Below are positions 13,596 to 27,600 of a stretch of 64,000 nt of DNA, in pieces (position 1 is the stretch's first letter; every line of letters begins with the position of its first letter). Source of the stretch: Ciona intestinalis (lineage: Eukaryota > Chordata > Ascidiacea > Phlebobranchia > Cionidae); contig NC_020169.2 of the NCBI RefSeq assembly GCF_000224145.3, positions 4,909,555 through 4,973,554 of the forward strand, in the 5' to 3' direction. A program made the translations under genes and the position numbers. Below the pieces are notes generated by a model. It was given only the letters and a program-made list of their open reading frames with translations. It did no database searches and was not told where the DNA came from.

Positions 13596-15689
13596 GACAC
13601 TTGTTTATAATCCGCATATAAATTCTTGTCCAATGTTGGCGTATTATGCCAAACCGAGGCTGTGTCAAAGAAATAATGAAAAGCAAGTTAGTTAAAACAC
13701 GATTACGGTAGATAATTTAAGAGTCACCCGAGCAAATAACGATAAACCTTTCTTACATTTTTCATTTTCAATATTCAAATTACCATTCATCAAATATGAA
13801 ACGTCGTAAAACATTAAATTTAAGCTACAAGTTCTGATAAATTTAACATTATATAAGTTCATGGAAAAGTTACAACTATACGTACAGTTCGAAGGTTAAA
13901 TCATTCAATCGTTCGCTTGGTGGCGTAAAATCGATTTTTTCCGTTTAAATTGGGGCTGCTTTGACGTTGTTACACGAGTTATAAAACAAACAAAAAACGT
14001 TTCTACTGAATGAAATAACTAGCATATTGAAGTATAGGTTAATTTTTGGGGGGGATTTTTATTTTCCCCCCCCCCCCTTTGCCTAGAAAAACTATCGTGA
14101 CTACACACATGCACAAAATACACGCTAAAAAAAATAAATTTCGGCGATTGACAGCCATCAAAATAAGCGGTAAGCTTTGGTGGATAGTAGCAATGAATAC
14201 TCTACCTTTCTTTGACACTACACACTACAAAGCATATATCGGTCGTGATCCCACAGCTCCTGATTCACTTTACATGTTAAAAATGGAGGTTTTGAATTGA
14301 CATGAAGAAGTTTACATCACGGAGCAGGAAAAAATCGATGTAAATTTCGTATTGCTGTCCAAAATTGCCATAGCCAACGGTCCCTAAGACTGTTAACCCA
14401 CTGAGAAAAAAAACTTAAGCAAGTGCGAATATAATTTTATTAAAATAATTTTCGATCATCAACTTGATTATTGTGAACAGGCGTAGATACAGAAAGAGTA
14501 GCGGAACACAACCAGAAGTGTGTCATCATTTAAACGTTACGTACAAACTGCAGAATGCCACACAAACACAACGCCACCGGAATGTGAATGATTTCATGCA
14601 TTTGATTTGGTGCGGCACAGATCATTTGATTAGAATCAAGGAAATACAGGAATACTGTGTAGGTCATCAAGCAATAACATACGATATAAACGTATTGGGC
14701 ATTCGCACACACTGTAACGCACACTGTACAATACACGGACCGCAATCCACCAGCGTGGGGTTTGGTAATAATGAAAATGGATAGGGGCGATATATATAAT
14801 GCAGCATTGCCTGAAAGATCACTGGACAAAATAACGACCAACATAACGGAATGAAATAGAAGACTGAGAAGCTTATATGAAAGAGCAAGGCGATTTGTGA
14901 CGTCACAAGTCCGCAACGTCACGAACACGGAAAGAAACCGGTTAACCCGGCAACTGAAGGCGAAAAAACAATGTGAGAAAATGTTGAATACGTCATATCC
15001 TGGAAGAGAAACTCCGTTTGCGTCAGAAGTACAAAGTGTAAGGCGCATCTTTCATACATTTAAATTAAACGGATACATCGCGTGTAATGTGCATGCAGCG
15101 GACTATGGGATTAATTGGGATAAAGCGAATATGTACAAAGCTTTGTATGTAACACTACGCAGTAGTATATACTCATAATAGGGTAACCAGCAATTATAAG
15201 TCGAAACATAAAAATTTTGATCCGCAAAATGATTGGCTACAAAAAAACTGGTAAGCATAAAAACATGGTTTGGTCTTTTCTACATTCTTTGGTTTGGTCA
15301 TCCTTGGCACAAAGTGTTTTCCGTAAAAAACGTTACAGGCTTGGAATGGGTCGTTGTGTTGTGTCATGTGCAAAACTCCAAAATGGCCCGAGTTACAAAA
15401 CTTATAAAAAGGATGAAACTTGTACGACTAAAAGATACGAAGTCGGTAAAATTCGTCCAGGCAAAGTTTTTTATGTACAAAGAACAGTAATACTATGAAA
15501 AAAACGAAGCGATTTCGTCGTTAATTGAAACTTTCTGTCGGAGCCAGTGTGTAATAAAAACGCAGTTCTGTATAGCGGGGTTAACAAATGCATGCAGCGA
15601 CGTACAAGACTCGTTACTGCATTGAAACAAAGGTTATGAGCAACACATTGTTTGTTTCATGTGAGACCCTAACACTATCGGCAAGGTAT
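13596..15689. other. Intergenic region between FNBP4 promoter and caldesmon 3' end
   Basis: The right flank of FNBP4 (13600-14000) is its presumed promoter. At 14048-14077 a G7 run, an AT spacer and a C12 run can form a hairpin. Several 80-100 codon open frames lie between 14046 and 15498 on the plus strand and overlap equally long frames on the minus strand. They have no recognisable domain and no splice sites linking them, so I treat them as chance. The last few hundred bases should be caldesmon 3' UTR. Confidence 0.5.
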
Positions 15690-18600
15690 TCAGTCTTCGT
15701 CGGAGTATTGCAAGTCGTCTTCGCCTAAAACATAAAGAGTATTAGTTATGTGGCAATGATATAAGATGGCCAAGTAGCCTATTGTAAATTCATACTGTAT
15801 ACTGCTAAATGAAATGGTTACACATAAAACACCGGCAAAAAACAAACACACATACGAGGTTTATCAAATAGAACAACTGTGTTATATCTCTTATGATAAA
15901 CCGCCACGCGGGGATAAATATAATCATTCGCTTAGCATAAAATACGCCGCACTAATACGCATACACGGTTAAGCTTTTTGTTGATATTTAAAATGCGACA
16001 AAACACGTATACTTAGTAATGGTGGTGTATAACGTGTTCCTATAATTCGTGATACTGGAGTTAAGATGGTACAACGTGATGGTAAATATCAATCAACGTG
16101 AAGCGTTAAGCTTAATATAACTTCGATGAATGAAAAAAGGAGTAAGTGTCAATAATTAGACACGGTTGCACAAAACCTTAAATTCATTAAAACAACTGGA
16201 TCAACAGTAAAAAATGTCTGGCGCCGTAACAAGGTGGTTAGCGGGCCTGCCTGTGGCCCAGAGTAAGAATATGTTGCTACAAATAACGGAAATTGTTTCC
16301 AAAAAAACTGACCAAGTAACATAACACCTGTATTAAATCGACCGTCGTTGCCCCGCCTAACAAATTAGTTATATTCATTCAAATTAACTATTCCCCCAAA
16401 CACAACATTGTGACACACAGGTGTACAAAATGACGTCACATTACATCACGCCCACGTATGCTACACTCACCTTCCGAGTTAGAGTAGCTCCTCTCGGGTT
16501 GCCGACGTTCGATGACGTCATCGTGCTCGGACCCGCTCGAAACAGACGCTTGATACTTTGAAGAAGCGGCCGGTTTGACCTGAGCGTGGCATAAGGGTTT
16601 ATCAGAATGTAAAAACACGGATATAGACATATTTTCAAACGTATTACTGACCTCTGGTTGCTCTGTCGCCGCAGCTTTGCTTTCAAAGAGGTTTTTACGG
16701 TTCGAGACATCTGTAGTAACCTGGTAAAAACGTAATACGTTGATGTCACAAAGGGGCAAAGTTTTCACACTACATTTGAACAACAAGTGTTGATATTTGG
16801 ATTCACAGCATTATACGACAAAGTAGGTTTAACAAACAAAAGTAAACGTAACTGCGTGCGTCCTAACCCATATTAAACTAATCCGTTACGATAGTTTTAA
16901 AAGTCGAAAAGCACTGCTACAATCGGCAACTTTAAAACTATCTCGTATGATATGAAGTGTAATATTTACCAATGCGAATAACAAATTAAGCTTTCGAGGT
17001 AAATCTGCAACTAGTATTCAACGTAATTCTACGTTATGGTTCCTACGAAAAGCAGTATGTGTTAATGCAGACCAAGTAACTAAACACGATGTTTCGCGTG
17101 CTACTATGGCCGTCAAAAGCCCGCCATTAAACCATACGAGCAAAATATTATAGGTAGAATCTATTCTACAAGAGGTGTATGAAACAAAACGACCCTTGTA
17201 ACTACGACTGTCGTTTCGTGGCCACGAAAGGATAAAGTAAGTTTTATTTAACGCAGTGGTAAATAATCACTTACGAGTCGAACAGATGCTTTAGGAGTGG
17301 CTGACTTCACAGCAGTATCAGTGGCGAGTGTCTCCCACTTGTTACGACGATCACCAACCCCCGATGCTGGCAGGTCACCCTATATAACACAGCCACGTAT
17401 TTAGGTGCATGCTATACAGAAAACACCTCAACTCGTTTGCACTGTTTTTGTCAAGTTTTCAGGGAATAATATTAATAGGCTATCCTACAAAAGCTGTCGC
17501 AGTGCGTGATTTTTCGTGGTAGCGTCGTGTAGGTCAGTCTATTAGTGGATTATTGCACGACCTTTTAACACGATTCAAGTAATTAGACAAATAAGATCTC
17601 AGCCAATTAATTGATCTAGATTTGAGAAAATACCTTTGATTTCTGCTTCTCAAAAGAAGCTTTTGAACCGACTTCACCCTTCTCCCATTTATTGAGTCTG
17701 TTTGCAACACCAGTTTTAATGGCAACTGGAGATTCCTGAAAAATATGTTTTTTTTAAATATAATCAATACCAAGAAACAGTATGAGCATAAATATTCATT
17801 AAAACCTTTCAAAGGAAATAAGACACAAAATTAGTACCATATTTCATACCAAAGGTTCTAATTATATCGTTATTGTATTTGAAGAAATTATGTATATACT
17901 AATAAAAAGTATTGTTAACATATTTTACTTAGAGTTTAATCAACTTACTGCTTTCTTGACAGGGCCTCCACGTTGCTGCAGTGTTTCCAGATATTTATTT
18001 TTGCGGCTTGAGAAATCTCCAGTCTTAATATCGGCAACTCCTTTGCTTGACTTGGAAGCAGTACCAACAGTTCCCCGTTCCCACATATTTTTACGAGAGG
18101 AAATGTTTCCAGCTACGGGAATCACTTCATGCTGTGGCAGTAATAATGAAAACATGACACACATGGCAACAATTTTACAGCAGTTTTGATGGCGTTTCAA
18201 TAGTATTTTGCCGACAAACATTAGAGTTTTCAGGTATAATACAAAATTAAGTACATTCTAAACAGAAGTCTTAAGACTAAGATAACTGAAGCATTTCAAT
18301 GAGGCCAGTTAGAAGTTATAGTAAACCAATGCATTAATTAAACTAATTCATTTCTCTAGTCTCTTTTATACATTATTTAAAACTAAAATGTCTTCCATGC
18401 TTGCCAAATTTTAATAAAATGACTATTTAGACCAAAGTATATAAAGCACCCCTAACCTCAAAAATAAGTAACTTTTATACTAATCTCACACAACTCAGTT
18501 AACATGAGGATAAGCGCAACAATCACCTTCTTAGTTGTTTTATCCGCAGAAGTAACTTCCCCACGTTCCCATTTATTCCTCCTGTTACTTACATCACGAG

Positions 18601-21600
18601 CTATCACTGAAGTGTCGAGACCTGTCTTCTTTGTTTCCTGAAAATCATTAAAGTTTCAATAAATACAACATAAAAAGAAATGTTATACTAAATTAAAGAG
18701 AGTGTTACTGATAAAGCCTCGGTTATTAAACCAGTCTATAAAATTTAACTTGCATTAGTAAACAACTAGGCTGCAAGTATTTCCAATTAACGTGATTGAT
18801 TAATGCCATAGTGAATTTATTGAATTGTTAATTAAATACTTTTCACCCAGATAACTTTATAACACAGTGATGATAATGATCGCTTTATGAAGAAGTTTCT
18901 TAGTGGCTTTTGTTGACATACAAACATTACAAATAGTTGGGATGAGTTTCCTCACCTGCTTTGATGCTTGTTTCGCATACTTCTCCATCCTGCTATCCAA
19001 GCTACCCACCCTTACTGGTTCTACATGTTTGCTTGTCTTTGGGCTAAAGAAAAAAAGAGAGTTTTTGATCTGTATATTACTTTATAGTGGTATATGAGAG
19101 TACTTACGATTCAGATGCATGCTTGCTTAGTTGCTCAACCTGTAGTATAGAAAACAGGTTAAAAAATGAAAAAAAATGTATGTGAAAATGAAGTGTGATA
19201 TAATTATTATAGGTTAATGCACAGATAGAGAAGAGAAAGTTCACAGCCTATAGAATGACCCATGCCTGCCAGTATATATTGCCAAACATTATAAACGTAT
19301 TAAATGGTAAGCCAGTTCATGCATACGACCAGTTAAGCCACAGCACCCAATGAGTAATTAGTCGGCCATGAATTGCGAAACTAATTAACATGCATGGCGG
19401 GTAGTTAAGAGACCTAATTTCTTAAAACGGGGAAGCAGAGACAGCCATGTTTACAGCAGCAGTCTGTTACCTCGAAAGGTAAATATTAGTTGAACATTGT
19501 TGTTTTGTTTTGTTTATCGACAAGCGAATGTTGAAACAGCCAAAGCATATTCTAATCTAAAACACTTTAAGCACAAGACTTTGACACATATAGTGCACAA
19601 CCATGTAAGGGGGATGGTAAATGCTGCTCTGTCTCGCACCCACTGAAGCATAACAAAGTGCCGGTACAGTGAACAGCGAGAGATGAAAGTAAAACCAACA
19701 AACTTGGTATCACATGTTTGCAGTACCATAATTACTGGTAAGATGTGCATTACAGCATAAGGATCGCCATGAATGCATTAAATGAGCATTCATGGAAGTG
19801 CGGTGGCATGAGAACAAACACAGTGCCAAGTTTAAAAGGAAATAACACTTCCTACAAGCGTTTGTATAGAAGAGAGTGGCAAGCATGTGAGAGAAGTACG
19901 TCACAGACACCTTGTACTTCCCATCTCCATGTATGGAGCTTGAAAGCAAGCGCACGCGGGCGAGAAACATGTAGGTATTTACTCACTGAGGTACAGATAA
20001 TCCCACACATGCCCACAGGCCACTGTCATACTCTGAGCTGACTGTAGTGTTTTATTATTGACCTCAATAACTGTGGTAAAGCGCCACATACACCGCTGAT
20101 ATAACGCATTGACGTCAAGCTTAAGTTACAATGTTTTGAAACGTTTGATAAGAGATCGGTCAATTGCATTAAAAGTGGACGTCATTGAAATTAAGTTGCC
20201 ATGCAGAAAATTGTTGTTGGCGGACCAAAATTAAATGCAATTTAATACTTTTAAATTAAATTTTGAATTCCTAAGATACATAAGGAATTTGTAATCATAT
20301 AGCGAGTGCTCATGTTAAATAAATATATTAGGCTTATGTATATGTAATATACTGAAGTGTTATTATTATAGTTGTTTGTGTATCATGTGTGGTCTTGTGC
20401 AAAAGAACAACATTCTTCCGTATTAAAACAAGCTGCATCATGCAATAATAACAAGCTGAAATTTAAACATGCAACATGCGTAGTTGGTTAAAACAGCCTC
20501 AATGCAAAGTACATGCAATGCTGTTAATAAGGGTCGTCCACAGAAAATGCATGGAACACGGGAGCTGTTTCAATTGCAGGCAATGATTACTGCACAACCC
20601 GAGAATATAAGTTTAACCAACCCTGTTCTGTTTGCAGGCGGGTGTCACAGTGTGTGGTTCACTACTGGCTTCTGCTGCAGTCAGTGTCAAGTCTTTATTA
20701 GCTTCTTGCTTGTCATCTGGCGGTGACAACTTCTTTTGTAGGGAATCTTCCACTTTTTGTGGTGGATTTGTTTCATTAAAGTTTGGCTTAACTGCAATGG
20801 TTGGTTTATTTCTCCTTGAACGAACTTTTTTTGTAACAGTAGCTTCAACAACATTGTTTTCTTGTGTATCCAATGACTTAATGTTCGATTTGGTTAAAAC
20901 AGTAACAGAATCTGGTTTTGTCTCTTTCCTTTCAGATTTTGAAAGTACATCTTCTTTGGCACCCTGATCATCTTTTACAACGATAACATCTGGTTTTTCA
21001 ACGGTTTCTGCTGAAGTAACAACTATTTTAGTTTCTACAGTAACTTCTTCAATCTTTTGTGTTTTTTCCACAATTTTTTCTGTTTCAACATTATTATCAA
21101 CAATATCTTTATTTTCAACAACATTTTCAATAACAACCTCTTTTTCAACAACAATCGACACTTCTGTAGGTGATGTTGATTTTGTTTCCTCCTCATCGTG
21201 GCCAACATCCACTATATCCCCCTGTGACTCTGGATCACTTTCTTCAGAGCTAAGTCCAACAACATCCAAATCACTCTCACATGAGCTGATGGTGTCCTCT
21301 GTATCAATGGTTGCCTCGTCAGTTGAAACAGCAGAGTTACGTTTTGAGTCGTTATCTTTCAGACGTTGCAAAATATCTGCAGGTTTGCTTGCGATGGTTG
21401 GTTTTATTCTCCTTCTTACTGAGGGCTGAACTTCTTCTTTTGGGATAGAGATTTTAATCTCAGGTTCAATTTTATCACTTTTGTAATCGGATTCTGATCC
21501 AGAAAACTCTTGTTTTTCTGATTCATTGTTCTCTTTTTTTGCTTCTACTACAAGAGTGACTGTTTGGGAGATTTCGACAGGTGTGCTATTATTATTATTG

Positions 21601-24600
21601 TTGTTGTTATTTGAGTTACCATTTACATGAGCACACATACGGGCAGACCGAACTCCTTGTTGTCGTAAGTTAGGTGCACTGTGAGTAGAAGGTAGCTTTC
21701 CATGTTCACTCTCCTCTTCCTTAATATCAGGTTTTAAAAACAGCTTCGCTCTGTCCTTCACACTAACCCTCTTTCCTCGAGAAAAGCGATTTTGGGCAAC
21801 AGGACTGCTGTTTTCACTTTGAGACTTTTTTTCTGGTGAGTCAAGGAAATGAAGAAGATCAGAAGCACTTGAGGATGCTTTCTTCCCTTCAAGTTCAGTG
21901 AGAAAATCAAGAAGATCTCCTGCCTGTTTCTCCATTGCATCTAGTGACCTCCTGGTTTGATTTTTCCTCCCAACGGGTCTTGTAGGTTGGTGGGAGATGG
22001 CACCGGCTTCCTCAACCTTGTCTGTGACTTTGAGGCCGCGACGCGCAGGGCTGTATTGACTGAGCTTGATACGAGCACTCTGAGTGCGTCTCGGAACAGC
22101 TGGTGGTCTTTGATTGCGTTCCATATTCTTAGACTCAGACTCAGTTCTTGACAGGTACTCACTGGCTTGCAAGTTTAAGTTTTTTTTCAAAGGCGCAATG
22201 TCGCCTTCTACACCGCCCACTGGCTTCTGCAAAGGTTAATTATTAATTAAACCGCCGGTTGTTAATTTTTCGTAAAACAAGCAACCGCACAAGAGCTACC
22301 GAATAAATAACACCGGCCAATCCTGAATGCTAGCAGAAATCTATTAAATTACAAGCAGAATTGAATATAGCAGCCACTTCTGCATCTTACTACCCATGCA
22401 ACAAACGCTCAAAGTAAGAGTAACAGATTTCAGCTCAATTGGTTCTACGCGGTAAGTCGGCTAGTTATTTGAAATGCAGCTACCGCTACTACAGGAAGTA
22501 CTCTATGTCAGTGATATGTCACCGCACTTTATTAAAAGCAGAAGAGAACTGGCAGCTAACAAGCCAGCACTGAACAGCACATGTGTAAACAGAGGTGTAT
22601 TTCAGTATTTACAGAATGTGCAACGGCATGACGTCCATACGTTACATACGCTGTACATACCCACTCCACAGATTTACAAGAATAACTACATTGGCACACA
22701 TTACATGGATAGTGCTCAACAAATATATAAATACATTATGCTAACAGGGTGAATGAGCTAGATTAAATAACCTACGACTACAAAAGAATGATTTACTCAT
22801 ACAAAAGTAAGAAGAAAGGCACTTATCAGTTAAATCATACATATGTAACAAATCATGACCTAAAATTCTAATTTTACAGCAATATTTTACATCATAATAT
22901 CTTTCACTACTAACACATTAACACTAACGCTGACACCCACATGACATATTTATACTAAATCACAAATGATGCCTCACTAAGCTGACCTAAAATAAGTTGA
23001 AACTGAATATTCCCCTAGTGCCTACGTCTGTGTTCTTAATTGACATCCTGTCTTACTGACTGGAAGAGAAACCTCAATAAATCGTTTATCGTGATACGAA
23101 TGAATATATGTGCGCACGGAGACGTCACTGGGCCCCGACCCGGAAGGGCTAGACCTCCAGAATGAAATAAAATGCCATGCATGACACATACGACACGTCG
23201 GACACGCACTGTCGTAATAAAACAAACCGCCCATAAAGAGGACATAGGATAGGTAGCTATATTTATATAACACAGTTGTATTGTGTGTTAGGTGGGACAA
23301 AAGGCCGAAACGTAATCAACAGTTAATTTTCTCTGTCAACATTATCCCAACGTGCCCACACTCTGTTCTTTGTACAAAGCATACAAAGCAAATTAGGGGG
23401 AAACAGTTGAGAATTTGGTGCTGTTAAGGCAAAGGGTTAGATTACAGTAATCTGTAGCCCTGTAGTGCAGACATGCTTCGAATTTCCAAACAGATGCATT
23501 TTGGTGAGGTGTGTGCTCCATGCAATTAAGTAGTGACTCTTGGAGAGTTCCAATGAAAATAAACCCAAAACTTAAGGCCAGGATTATTCACGCATGCACA
23601 TGAAAGGAGAAAACAATTGAGAAACTAATGGCCGCAAAACAAAAGCATTTCCTTTGAAAGAGTTCCCGCTTTTAAAACTAAAGTGATTCAGCGCTTTTAA
23701 GGTCAAATAATATTATCACAACAAGCATATTCATAGTTAAAACAAACTGTTTTAGACTAGGTTCAATATATGTGTCACAGTTTATTAAAAGTAACATAGG
23801 AGTTCAGTAGCCTTAACTTGCTTTCCAAATATTTACACAACACGTCATTATAACAACCTTTAAGCATTCATAATTTATTAAATTTAAGTTTATGACAAAC
23901 CCCATAGGATGTGTAATAAATAAAACACCTTCTATTTGTAACACTTTTACTCTGCACTATAAATACATTAGCTCACATGGGTGAGATAGACACCAAAACA
24001 CAATAATGGACCAATGGGTTTATACCAAAGGTCCCAAGGGGCGTCCTGACATTTCCTTCTAATTTTTAATAAATCGCCCTACGAATGTATTTAATGGGCC
24101 ATATCTGGCCCTAAATCTCCCTTTCTCGTCAAGGACCACCCATATAGAATATTTACACAATAAATTTGCCCATATAAATATACTAAGCCACCATAACAAA
24201 TATTTCTACTACCTTAGATGCAAGAGGAGAGGCCAATCCTTTTGGACTGAGAGGACTTTTTGGTTCATCATCAGATTTCGAAAGCTGCTTCCTGTATTCC
24301 TGTCGTTTTGCTTCCGCCTCAAGTCTCCTCTTCGTCCTTTCCTCTTTCTCGATCCGGAGTTTTTCCTAAGTGGGGATAAATAATATAAATTGTTTTTGTT
24401 AAAAATTATCTTTAAAAAAAATGGTGGGAATTTTCAGTATATATATATAGAATCTTTATAGTCGTTAACTCTAATAAAGTTTTCCATATGATAGACAAAC
24501 TTAATAATAAATTAAGTTTTTATATCGAAGGAGCCAAAAATGTCATTTTGCACCATGCCTGGTAGCAGAAAAATCATTATGGGAAAAATTGGTTTAAATT

Positions 24601-27600
24601 TAAATTAAAAGAATTACTACTTTGGTCATGACAAACACAATACATATAGCCACGTGCTGTACATAATGCTGTCTACAGTAATGTAATTAAGGGGTACTTG
24701 AGGTGAAAGTTCATTGAAACCTAAATACAAATTAATTAGGAATCAACAAAGGAGAGTGAAAATTATTAAACAACAAAGCTGTTGTTATATGATGCGGGAT
24801 ATGAAACAAAATCTGGTAGCTTTAAACTCATGGAAATTTGCTACCGGTTACAATGAGTAAAAACAGGTTTATCATAAAGAAATACATGTGATGTATATGG
24901 CCAATTACAAGTCATACAAGAATATTTTTCTATTGCACAACATTGTTGCAATAACATATTCTTTCCAATCAAAAATAAAACATTAAAAATTATGGAAAAG
25001 AACTGACTATTATTATCCAAAAATCAAAATAATAAAAAAGCATTGAAAAAATTATGGAAAAAACGGGCTATTATTGTCCAAGAATTCTTAAAAGGGAAAT
25101 TTAACACTGATAGCAACGCTGTAGAAACAGATGGGCTGTAACACGAACCTGGTACTCAGCTTCACGCTTCAGTGCTTCCTCCTTTTCTCTTTCTTCTTCT
25201 TCCAATCTCTTCTGTTCTCTCAATTTCTGTGGAAAAAGTCAAAACTTATAATTTGAGGTTTAGGTTGTAAATCTGTGCTTAGATAATGCATGTTGTTGTT
25301 GTTGTTGTTTTTGCGCAGCTATCCTATGACGTAAGGTTGTTTAAACATAGGTTTCGACAACTTGAATATAATTTTTAAAGTTTTAAATTTGACATTTCAA
25401 AGTTGATAGGACAAAGCTGACAATTCATGACAAATCCGACAAAATAAGAAGGTTGGGTATTAGGGGATTGGTGTAGAGGATTATGGGCTAAAGTTATAGG
25501 GATTATTGTCTTAGGAATATCGGTTGGTGGTTGGGGGATGTGCTTTAGGATGCACGGGATTTAAATTGTCACTTTTAGCTTTCATGACACCATTTCAACA
25601 AATATTTTTAAATTTAACAAATATTATTTAATTTAACAAATACTTTTAAATTACCCTTTTTTCTTCTAACATTTTCAGCTTTGACTTAGCGTCTCCATCA
25701 TCCTGGGAAGAGTCAGTTTGATATTTCTTCTTCTCTGACTCTTGTCTCTTCAGTTTCAATGCCTGGAAAAAAACACTTGCTTAAATCATTGTTGTCCTTA
25801 ATTAACATTTTAACATTTTCTAAAGCAGGACAATAAACTTGGCTGAAGTAATATTAGGAATAAACCATAATTTTCTACAGCAAAACAATGCTCAAATAAT
25901 ACTAATGAAGCTTGTACCATACAAGTTTTATATTATTCTTTAAAAAAATACAAAACACAGCGGTGGGTAAACACTATATACTAAATATATTTGAATGGGG
26001 ATAAATGCCACACATTAGTAATTTTAAAAAGAACCTAATAACTGCAGCAAATCCACCTAAAACCATGCAGTGCCTCATGTGGTGAATTAGGCATGTGAAA
26101 AGTAACCACAAGGTTTCAAGTGTTTGACAACAAATACTCCAAAGAGGAGATGTGAGTAGGAGCTAACTCTTTGTATAAGATAACAACGCATGATAAAAGT
26201 AATTGGCTGTTACTAGTCCGTTTAGTGTGTAATGACTTTACTTTTGAAATTAAGAAACCGCCATTGAATTGCTACAATACATTTTCAAGAGTCATATGTG
26301 AGCACTTCAAATTTGCACAGCTTTTATGAATAGATGGTTTGGGTAAGAGTTGATAAAATGCATTGTAAATAACACATTTTTAATAAAATATGGTTTGTAT
26401 CTTTACAACTTGTTGGTAGGACATAAGTAAGAGTTTTTTACATTGAGTTTTTCTTGCACTTCATCATGTGCGGCATCATCATTGCTTTCAACAGGGTGGG
26501 AACTTCTGTGAAAAATTATTAAAGCATTACAACTCTGAAGCATTACAACTAACATGTATTAATGTAGTGCAGAAGTTTTCAGGATACGCCTGTTTGCACT
26601 GGAATATGCCTGCTAGGGTAATAGGTATGGCAGGTCTACTATGGAAATGGAATGGGTTTTTGTATCCTGTCACTCTAGGTTTGGCACCTATGATTACCAA
26701 AGAGTTTCAAACATTATCAAATCAACTTTGATTCTTGAATGCTGTACATTATTATCATGCATATATACACAAGTTATCATTACACAGTAACATGGCAGTA
26801 AATTTCCTTACGTTGTTTTGGATGTCAGTGTTACAGTTGTGACCGAGGTTTTATAAGATTTGTGTGGTTCTGCATCAGGTTCAGTCTCGGAGTGTCCGTT
26901 GGTCATCTCTTCCTCATCTTGTGATCTTTCTTCTATTTTAACTTCTTCTTCCTCTTCCTCTGCATGATCGGATTCACTGGGAGCAGGTGAAGCTTCTTTT
27001 TCTTCATCTTTATCATCGTGGTCCCCATTCTAAGAAGAAAAAATTCGCTGTTAAGATTGGTTCAGTTTTATGGGGTGGGTTGACTGGGTTCAATTTTAAA
27101 CTTAGGGCAAGCGATATAACAGAAGCTAGAAATAGAAAAGGTTTCAGACTAGAAAACATTTACCGCTATGGTTAGACAATATATTGTATATAAGTTTCAA
27201 GTAAGGTGTTATAACAAAAAATATGAAATGAGAAGATAGTGTCAAACTAATACATAATCATTTGTGCTATTGCTTAACAACCAGTTGTGCAACGAACACT
27301 AGTCAAAGATGTCTTCAGAAGATCTTACCTCAACTGGGTAATCAACCACAATTTCCGTTGATTGAACAACAGTGGTTGTTTCCGTCTCTTCATGATTCCC
27401 ATACTCATCATCTTGTGTCTCCACAACTTTGGAAACTACGGTGCTGGTCGTGTAACTCTCAACCTCCGGTTTGCTCTCTTCTTCCCGCATCCTCCTAAGA
27501 AGAAATGTCAAACTTGAAAAAGGAATTTGACTTTATTTAATTATACTTTTTTCCAATTTGCCTTTTGGATCTTTAACAATTTGCGCACAGTCAACTAAAA

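Noticed and set aside
14046-15498. Series of plus-strand open frames of 80-106 codons that might be a small gene cluster
   Set aside because: Equally long frames overlap on the other strand, no splice sites link them, the products have no recognisable domain or plausible composition, and the stretch lies in the caldesmon 3' flank.
20632-20967. 111-codon plus-strand frame within the large caldesmon exon
   Set aside because: It is antisense to a long, low-complexity coding exon in a consistent frame, and its Ser/Phe/Leu-rich product is what such a shadow gives.
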